Assembly (NCBI GenBank): GCA_002189035.1
Contig: NEEC01000009.1
Location: forward strand, 2,418,001 to 2,482,000
Direction of reading: 5' to 3'
Origin: Utricularia gibba
Taxonomy: Eukaryota > Streptophyta > Magnoliopsida > Lamiales > Lentibulariaceae
Length of the DNA: 64,000 bases
Part shown: positions 56,395 through 64,000 of the stretch, piece after piece
How positions within the stretch are numbered: position 1 is the stretch's first letter
Layout of the letters: the number at the start of each line of letters is the position of its first letter
Notes under the pieces: model-generated
The model's input: only the letters and a program-made list of their open reading frames with translations
The model's database searches: none
What the model was told of the DNA's origin: nothing
Position numbers and translations under genes: made by a program

Positions 56395-59300
56395 ATGGCG
56401 ACTTCTGTAGTCAGTTGCTGCGGAGCTTGTTCCGGCCTCTTGCATCAGAATTCCGAATTTCCCACAACCCGTTTGTCGTCTTATTCTTCTTCCAGTTCTG
56501 CAGCTCCTCCAGTCGCGGCGTGGAAGCGAAATGGGTGTTCTATCAGGTATTAGTTCGGTTCAACGACTGTTGTTTAGAATACCCACCTCGTAAAACTGGC
56601 CGAACACTAGAGATATGTGGTGGAAGTTTATTTTCGGTTAGGAGTTCGGAGTTTTCGTTCGAGTTCTTAGAGTTTGAACTACACTGTTATTGCGACTCTT
56701 TCTTGTATATTTTCAAATGTTCATTCTAGTCCGGATTCCGGTGTTGTTGAACCGTGAAGCATTTCATTGCATTATAATGGGATTGGCGTTTGAGATGGTT
56801 ACTTTTGAAAAAAAAAAAACATCATGCAGGTGTAAGTTGACTTCGGCTTCTGAAGAAACTAAAGGGCCTAAGTCAATCGTACTTGACAATGCAAGCAAGC
56901 TCCTTACCAGATTCTTGAGTGGAGGAAGTATTGGATCTATGCCTGTTGCTGAAGGAGCCCTCTCTGACCTGTTTGGCCGACCTTTTTTCTTTCCTTTGTA
57001 TGAATGGTTCATAGAGGTGCTTACTGTGTTATCCAAAGGATTCATTAAAGGAAATATCCATGAACTAGCTCGATTAACCTGAAACAAGATATTAGCTGAT
57101 AGCTTGTGAAGTGCTCTTATCTGTTTTTGAAAATTCATTTTGGTTTGGATTGTTCTTGTTTTCAATATTCATACTGTGTAAGTATACTGATTGCATTTGT
57201 TGGAATTTGCAGCATGGCTCGGTGTACAAGCTTGCCTTTGGACCAAAATCTTTTGTGGTGGTCTCAGATCCCATTATTGCGAAGCATATCCTCCGTGAAA
57301 ATGCATTTTCATATGACAAGGTTTGGCATTTCAAGACAGAACCCTGCATCCTCCAGCATCTTCCTAGCCAACACATGAGATTATATTTTTTTTATAACAA
57401 TCACTTGTATGGAGATAATCGAATAAGCCTTTGGAACAACTTTAACAGAATCGCTTTAGCATTCTCTTTATTTTATAAGTCCTGAACTCTCTGTTTCTGC
57501 TGAATTTTGTGTAGGGTGTTCTTGCTGACATACTGGAACCAATCATGGGAAAGGGCTTGATACCTGCTGATCTCGAAACTTGGAAGCAGAGAAGAAGAGG
57601 TTAGATTCTGCTTCATTAAATTGATTTTCTTTCTTCTTTTAAGTTGTTTTTTCAGTATCCTAAGCTTGCATTATATTTGTTACAGTTATTGCTCCTGGTT
57701 TTCACTCGCTTTACTTGGAAGCAATGGCCAAAGTTTTCACTGACTGCTCGGACAGAATGACCACAAAATTCGAAAAACTTTTAGAATCTTCTATTGGCAA
57801 GGATAACATTGAGCTAGATCTGGAAGCTGAATTCTCTAGCTTGGCTCTTGATATCATTGGTCTTGGTGTATTTAATTATGACTTTGGCTCTATTACCAAG
57901 GAATCCCCAGTGATTAAGGTGACGTTTCAATCCCATTTATTCTTCAGTGGCCTTTGATTTCTTAAATCCCTGTCACTCATAAACAGTTTTGGTGGTGAAT
58001 GTCCCTTCTATTTTCTTATAAAATCTCTGTTTTTCACATGCAGGCTGTATATGGTACACTCCTTGAGGCGGAGCATCGTTCCACATTCTACTTTCCTTAC
58101 TGGAAAATCCCTCTAGCCAACTTGCTTGTCCCTCGGCAACGAAAATTCCATGATGATCTGAAAGTGATCAATGATTGCCTGGATGGTCTGATTAAGAATG
58201 CGAAAGAGACAAGAGAGGTGAGAGCAAATGTAACCATATGGCCTGAATTGATGGGGAAAACCATTCTTCTATTTCATATAAGAAGCTTTTTGTTTAGGAT
58301 CTTATGTTTCATCGACTTTATGTTGACAACAGGAATCTGATGTTGAAAAATTGCAGCAGAGAGACTACTCAAATCTCAAGGTATGTTCCATTCTACACCC
58401 ACAGTTGTGGCTTTTTTTCAAACAATTCTGGTCATTGATGAGCAGACAAGCATATGTCGCACAAGTTTCTGAATGCATGATCCAGCAATGAACTGAACTG
58501 TTTGCAGGATGCAAGTCTATTACGCTTTCTGGTTGACATGCGGGGGTAGATGCCGATGACCGTCAGGTAATATATGATTCCATAAGCTGAATGATAAACA
58601 CTGCCTGTTTATCCTAGTTAAATAATACAACTGTAACCCTTGAAGATACTTATGAATGCATCCAATCATAGCTTCTCGTTCTTATAGTAGCCATGTTTGG
58701 TTCGGTAAATTCAGTGTTTTCTTTCCTTTCCTCCACAGCTAAGGGATGATCTGATGACAATGCTTATCGCGGGACATGAAACAACTGCTGCTGTTCTTAC
58801 CTGGTCTATTTACCTTCTTGCACAAGTACATACTATTTTTTTGTGCATTGACTGATCTCAAATATTGGGTTTATGGGTGCCTGGAAATTGATCAATCTAT
58901 CAATGCAGAATCCTTCCAAGATGAAGAAAGCTCAGGCTCAAATTGACTCTGTACTTGGACTGGAAACACCAACATTTGAGTCAATTAAAAAATTAGAGTA
59001 GGTTCTCCAAATCTCTCAGGATCTTTTGCTATCATTTACCACAAAGCAGTCTTAGTTTTGCATGTCCATATCCTCAGTTATGTGCGTCTCATTATTGCGG
59101 AATCTCTACGTTTATACCCACAACCACCATTGCTGATCAGACGTGCCCTTAAACCAGATAGGTTACCAGGTATTTTTTTTCCCAAGGTTTTCAGATGAAC
59201 TAGGAAAAATGCTGCTGATTCTGCTGGATCCTTTCTCCTATTTATTCCATCATAATACTTAATCACTACTCATGAACCATTCCTTCAATTGTTGACATTT

Positions 59301-59957
59301 GATGTGCCAGGTGGCTACAATGCTGAAGAGACAGGATATTCAATTCCTGCAGGCACAGATATCTTCGTTTCGGTATACCATGGCCCTTCATCGATAATAA
59401 TTACATGTATAAAAATAGACATGACTCTGTATTCAAATTCATTTTGTCATTCAGGTCTATAATCTGCACAGATCTCCCTACTTGTGGGACAATCCCAATG
59501 AGTTTGAGCCTGAGAGGTTTCAAAAACCTAAGGCAGCACAAACTGATGATGGCTGGGCTGGTTTTGATCCTTCTAGGAGTCCAGGGGCCCTCTATCCCAA
59601 TGAGGTAACCTCCATAACCAAAGCTACACTTCATCAAATCTCCAACGCTGCTCGTACTATTAGATCATCCACCTCATGCTGTCCTTCCAACACTTGGTCC
59701 CTAATACTTTCTTGTGTTGTGGACTTGTAGAGTATGGCAGATTTCGCTTTCTTGCCCTTCGGAGGGGGGCAAAGAAAATGCGTCGGGACCAGTTTGCGCT
59801 TATGGAATCAACTATTGGGCTGGCTCGGTTGCTCCAAAAATTCGATGTGAGCTTGAGGGGATCACCAGAATCAGTTGAACTGGTTACAGGAGCAACCATT
59901 CACACCAAGAACGGGCTGTGGTGTACACTCAAGAAGAGAGCACCATTAGACCAGTAG
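56395..59957 (+). CDS. CYP97B: Cytochrome P450 CYP97B (CYP97B3-like), plastid
   Basis: Fourteen exons: 56395-56546, 56830-57016, 57213-57320, 57515-57599, 57686-57918, 58044-58217, 58333-58380, 58508-58566, 58739-58825, 58909-58997, 59078-59169, 59311-59372, 59455-59604, 59731-59957, giving about 584 aa. The N-terminus is Ser-rich and transit-peptide-like. P450 landmarks are AGHETT (I helix), ESLR (K helix ExxR), PERF, and [10 protein letters not shown] with the heme-binding Cys. [24 protein letters not shown] and [17 protein letters not shown] are CYP97B-specific. CYP97 enzymes hydroxylate carotenoid rings; the role of CYP97B is less settled. Two single-base losses occur at G runs. At 58542-58546, exon 8 reads MRG then TAG instead of [10 protein letters not shown]. 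At 59785-59787, just after KCVG, the frame must shift to reach DQFALMEST. With both restored, the CDS is 1755 nt. Every other join is in phase. Confidence 0.9.
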
Positions 59958-60173
59958 TTCATCCCATATACGAACGAAAGCCATCTTGTCAACTTCATTG
60001 TTCCAACACAACTGCTACATAAAAGCATGAATACTTAGAGCTCCACTATTCTTTGATGGATATTCATTTTATACGCAATGCAAAGTGTCGCACAGCGAGG
60101 TACTCATGGGACTTTTCCAACAGGCAATAGGGAGGTATTGTACTCTTCATACAACAAACGTAATGCACGAAGC

Positions 60174-60475
60174 TTAGTTACTTCGGCTTCGTTTGCCCTT
60201 CTTTTCATTTGATTTCGGGGTCCCAAATCCACGAACCCCATCGGAATCCTCATCCTTCCAGCCATCATCCATCTCCTTCAGGGATTTCTGAAACACGCAA
60301 CACAGATAGTAAAGCAATACAGCTGTGTTAGTTTCACGAATCGATGGCGCAGACTGAGCTCCACCAATCTAAACGTTACCTCCCGGAGCTCGTTGAAGCT
60401 GACTGCATAGAAGGTTAGAGCTGCGGCGGCGAGAATTCCCACGACCGGAAGTCCGATTTGCTGTAGTCCTTCCAT
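60174..60475 (-). CDS. 69-aa single-pass membrane protein, unknown
   Basis: Two exons (minus): 60475-60380 and 60287-60174, 69 aa, in phase. One hydrophobic helix (about residues 8-26, LPVVGILAAAALTFYAVSF) is followed by ELREKSLKEMDDGWKDEDSDGVRGFGTPKS and a basic tail KKGKRSRSN. I do not recognise the family. A TATA box (TATAAATA) at 60522-60529 on the minus strand lies about 47 bp upstream of the ATG and supports a real gene. The likely topology is a short N-terminal tail, one TM and a charged C-terminal tail. Confidence 0.65.
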
Positions 60476-60802
60476 TTCCTATCTACTGCAACTTGCTCCC
60501 ACTTCCTCCTCACGTCAGTTATATTTATAGCATATGCTGTTGAAGCAGTCGAAGTCTAAGTAGTGGACTAGTTTCATAATACCGGGAACTCTGGGGACTA
60601 CAATTCCAAATTGCAAAAGTATTTTCAAAGGCTAGATGCGATTTTGAAGGAATAGAAGGACCAAAATGCAAACATTGGAAATGACTAACTGAGTTATCCA
60701 ATTGTCTTGTAGAAATATCTTTCTCAGTTGGCTCGAAGAAGCACACGCCGGCGTAAGGAGCTTCCACGGAAACGGCGCCGTGGAAGCTGAAGTGAACTGA
60801 GG
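60476..60802. promoter_or_regulatory. Bidirectional promoter region (69-aa protein / PPR)
   Basis: Divergent ATGs are 327 bp apart. A minus-strand TATAAATA lies at 60522-60529, with a CACGTCA (ACGT-core) element at 60511-60517. No TATA box is seen on the PPR side. Confidence 0.55.
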
Positions 60803-63724
60803 ATGCCCGTACTACTGAAGCCCTTCATTTCTGCTCCTTCTACTTCTCTATCAAGGTAAATTCTTCTCTATTGACCTTCATTGTTGAAGGTCTGTACGTT
60901 TGTCGAATTGGTCGCTGTAATAAGTTGGCGGTTGAAAGTGCTTTGTTTTTGGATGAATTTTTATGTGGAGTAATATGAGCTTGTCTTTTTCCCTAGTGTT
61001 CTGTGGTTCACGACTTTGCGTCTTGTTTTCAGCATATCTCATGGTTGCAAAGGTTCCGGTGGTTTGAATATTATATGCAGAAGGGAAAATGTTGTATGCC
61101 TTGGCATGTTGGCCCCTAGGAAGTTTATGCAGAAGAGAAAAAAAGTAGAGGTTTTTAGGGATGCCGAGGATGAGGAAGATCAGAAAAACTGGAGGAAGAT
61201 AATGCTTGAAATAGAAGAAGCTGATTCTGCTGTGGATGTACTCAGAAGCAGGAGGGTCAAGAACCAGGCTCTGCCCAAGGATTTGATTGTTGGGACTCTG
61301 ATCAGATTGAAGCAACTCAAAAAATGGGACGTTGTTAGCCAGGTTTGTGGAAAGTTTGTTGATATGTATCTTTTTATATTGTGGGAATTGTAAGCCATAT
61401 TTATCTAACTATCATCTGTGTTGATGTCACAATATGTGCCTAGATTCTTGAGTGGCTGAGGACTCAGCATTGGTGGGACTTCAAGGAGTTGGATTTTTTG
61501 ATGCTTATTACTGCTTACGGAAAAAAAGGGGACTTCATTAAGGCTGAGAGGATTCTAAGTTGCATTAACAGCAAAGGTTACCCACCGCATGTTGTATCTT
61601 ATACAGCACTTATGGAAGCATATGGAAGAGGGGGTCAATACAATAAAGCAGAATCTACATTTCGCAGGATGCAGTCTTCAGGTCCTGAGCCATCTGCTTT
61701 GACCTATCAAATAATTTTCAAGATATTTGTCGAGGTGAGAGATAAATGCAACTTTCACCTAATACAATCTTTGTTAAATCATAATCTTCATTGGGGGTGT
61801 AAAATGCTTCACTGCTCAACAGCGGTGGATACTTTGGTCAATTTTCCTACGTAGTCTCAAGCATCGAAGACAGTGGTTTGAGTGTAGTGAATCTATTGAA
61901 TACTAGAAAAAACAACCATGTCCATTTAGGCATTGCAAGAGATTTGGTCTAAGGTTTCAATGAACATATGCGATATTCATAAGGTGGAAAACATGTTAAA
62001 ATTTATCGTCCCTGAGTGTTTGACAGTGTTAGTATTGAAGTTGGAGTCAGGTCTTCAATCTCCTATGAAGCACAATTTTACATAAAAGAGGGTATTTTTT
62101 TTATAGATTCTCTAGATTCTTTTTGTTTATTAACATGTTGCATTTACTTGAATGCATTGCAATTTTTCAGTCTCAATTCAAACTCTTCACAAGCATATGA
62201 TGTTTCAGGGAGGAAAATTTACAGAAGCTGAAGAATTGTTTGAAAAACTTCTGAACGGGGAGATTTCAACCTTGAAAGTAGACCAGAAAATGTTTCACAT
62301 GATGATTTATATGTACAAGAAAAAGGGGTCTTATGACAAAGCTCGTAAACTGTTTGCAATGATGGCAGATAGAGGCGTGCCACAAACAACAGTTACTTAC
62401 AACAGCTTGATGTCCTTTGAAACTAACTACAAGGAGGTTTCGAATGTATTCGACCAGGTATAAATAAACATTTTTGAAACGTGTTTATGTGTTCAAATCC
62501 TGCCATGGTTGTACCTCTTCACTGAATGAATATGAATCAACTACAAACTATAACAAAAAAATTAGATGGGTTTCGCACTTGTTATAGCCAAGGTCACTGA
62601 TGATGTTAGCATGAATCAAGTTGGAAAGATGCTTTGCATGATAAGGCTAACATACCACAATTTTTGTTTATGAGGTTTTGTCAATGGAATACCTAGGATA
62701 TAATTAGGTATATTTTTTCCCCTGCAGCTTGTGCTTATGATAACTAAAGTGCTTTCATCAGATGCAAAAAGCGGGTCTTCAACCGGATGTTGTGAGCTAC
62801 GCACTTCTTGTTAATGCCTATGGGAAAGCTAGGAGGGAAGAAGAGGCGTTAGCTGTTTTTGAAGAGATGCTTGATGCTGAAGTCAGGTTTGACATTTAAA
62901 TAGAAACCTCTTAACACTTCATCTGCAAAAGAATTGTTTTCAGTAGGGTTATCTTCACCAAATGGTTGCATAATATAAAAAAACGGTACTTCAGACCTAC
63001 AGGGAAAGCATATAACATCCTACTTGATGCATTTGCAATCTCTGGAATGGTGGAACAGGCCCGAACCGTCTTTAAGAGCATGCGAAGAGACAGGTCAGCA
63101 ATTTCAACACCTTTTTTCTTCTCGTTTTCCCCATAATCATACCCCCCTTCACCATGTACCAAATATTTGCTGTTATCGTGTGGCAGATGTACCCCTGATC
63201 TTTTCTCCTACACCACCATGCTATCAGCATACGTCAATGCATCCGATATGGATGGTGCTGAAAAGTTCTTCAAGAGGATACAACAAGATGGTCTTGAACC
63301 AAACGTAGTCACTCATGGAACTCTAATAAAAGGGTACGCTAGAGCCAACAACATTGAGAAAATGATGGAAAAATATGAGGCCATGCGTGCCCTCGGCATT
63401 AAAGCCAATGCAACCATCTTCACCACAATCATGGAAGCTTTTGGTAGAAACAAAGGCTTCAGCAGCGGAGCCGAATGGTTCAACGAGATGATTTCCAGTG
63501 GTGTAGCACCTGATCAGAAAGCCAAGAACATCCTCTTGTCCTTAGCAAAAACTGCACAGGAGTTACAGGAAGCTAAGGAGATCATAGACAGCCATTCTCC
63601 CAATGAGCTATTGAACACCGATGGTGGTGATGATGATGATGATGATGATGATGAGAATGCCAATGTGGATGAATTTGATGAGCTTATGAGCATTAGTGGC
63701 CAGCCAGGAGCCTATGATTTGTGA
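60803..63724 (+). CDS. P-type pentatricopeptide repeat protein (At3g59040 / PPR53-like)
   Basis: Seven exons: 60803-60855, 61033-61342, 61444-61734, 62209-62457, 62762-62886, 62995-63093, 63187-63724, giving 554 aa with all phases consistent. A short organelle-targeting start (MPVLLKPFISAPSTSLSR) precedes the basic, acidic-flanked RKKVEVFRDAEDEEDQKNW. About ten P-type PPR motifs of 35 residues follow (for example VSYTALMEAYGRGGQYNKAESTFRRM, VSYALLVNAYGKARREEEALAVFEEM, FSYTTMLSAYVNASDMDGAEKFFKRI). The tail is Asp-rich (DDDDDDDD coded by GAT repeats at about 63625-63650). Such proteins bind specific organellar RNAs. The Arabidopsis/maize relatives act in chloroplasts (memory). No SMR, E or DYW domain is present. 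Confidence 0.9.
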
Positions 63725-64000
63725 CCTGTGCTTCTTTTTTTTGGCGCCCTCTTCACATATATAGTGTCATCAGTTGGTAGCTTGAGAATTCCAAGTGGTG
63801 AGCAGCATGCCTGGTGCCACCTGTTTCACAAAAAAAAAATGTTTATTTAAGAATCAATTATTTGACCCTATTTTTCAAGGAAACAAAGGGATACAGAAAG
63901 AAAACCCTATCGTCATGAAAGCTACTCCCTATTCCGTTGACTCCTCTTCTCTCTAATTAAAATACTAATAAATGTATATTCCTTAATCGCTGTCTTATGA
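63725..64000. other. 3' flank of PPR gene, window edge
   Basis: Probable 3' UTR followed by AT-rich sequence. No gene is seen before the window ends. Confidence 0.5.

Noticed and set aside
63625-63654. GAT repeat as a non-coding microsatellite
   Set aside because: It lies in frame in the last PPR exon and encodes an Asp run; coding context is intact.
1-64000. CRISPR arrays, bacterial operons, tRNA/rRNA genes
   Set aside because: No regularly spaced repeats, no tRNA A/B boxes in a foldable context and no rRNA-like blocks were recognised. The sequence is plainly plant nuclear.

Overview
The window is nuclear DNA from a flowering plant, most likely a eudicot. The genes are intron-rich with GT-AG splice sites, the exons are moderately AT/GC balanced, the gaps are AT-rich, and many products are plant-specific (QRT1-type pectinesterase, TORNADO1, IAMT1, MAP65, ERF with EAR motif, CYP97B, P-type PPR). 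I found no rRNA, tRNA, CRISPR array, organellar or bacterial block, and no intact transposon. All exon models were built by hand from splice signals, reading-phase continuity and remembered protein families; no alignment was run.

Layout, left to right (24 protein genes). 0-11.4 kb: KH/STAR RNA-binding protein (+), WDR53-like WD40 protein (+), intronless receptor-like protein with LRRs (+), small complex I accessory subunit (+), small secreted peptide (+). 11.7-18.2 kb: 3'-5' exonuclease RRP6L3 (-) and QRT1-type pectinesterase (-). 19.5-24.6 kb: full-length ABCC (MRP) transporter (+). 25.2-31.3 kb: mTERF9-like (-), DnaJ-type zinc-finger protein (+), mitochondrial ribosomal protein mL53 (-), LOTUS-RRM protein (+). 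31.6-39.6 kb: LOG-like nucleotide-binding protein (-), TORNADO1 (+), a 61-aa membrane protein (-), wax synthase (+). 41-51.3 kb: ERF3-like repressor (+), MAP65-1/2-like (+), IAMT1 (-), PLP-homeostasis protein (-). 51.6-63.7 kb: SWAP/surp splicing regulator (+), CYP97B P450 (+), a 69-aa membrane protein (-), PPR protein (+).

These are mostly unrelated single genes and not an operon-like pathway. Four head-to-head pairs have start codons only about 250-340 bp apart (mTERF9/DnaJ-like, LOG-like/TRN1, PLP protein/SWAP, 69-aa protein/PPR) and probably share promoters. Several neighbours recall Arabidopsis chromosome 5 around At5g55100-At5g55590 and its chromosome 4 homoeologue, so this looks like a conserved syntenic block (from memory, unverified).

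The strongest unusual signal is technical or evolutionary. Eight otherwise intact genes carry nine places where exactly one base is missing, each in a G or C run. Restoring one base at each site makes every CDS a multiple of three and gives a protein of normal family length. This points to systematic homopolymer under-calling more than to nine pseudogenes. Biological points worth checking are a good U12-type intron in the WDR53-like gene, a GC-AG intron in TRN1, the EXD2-like architecture of RRP6L3, a LOTUS-RRM protein lacking the expected CCCH finger, and three small unrecognised proteins.
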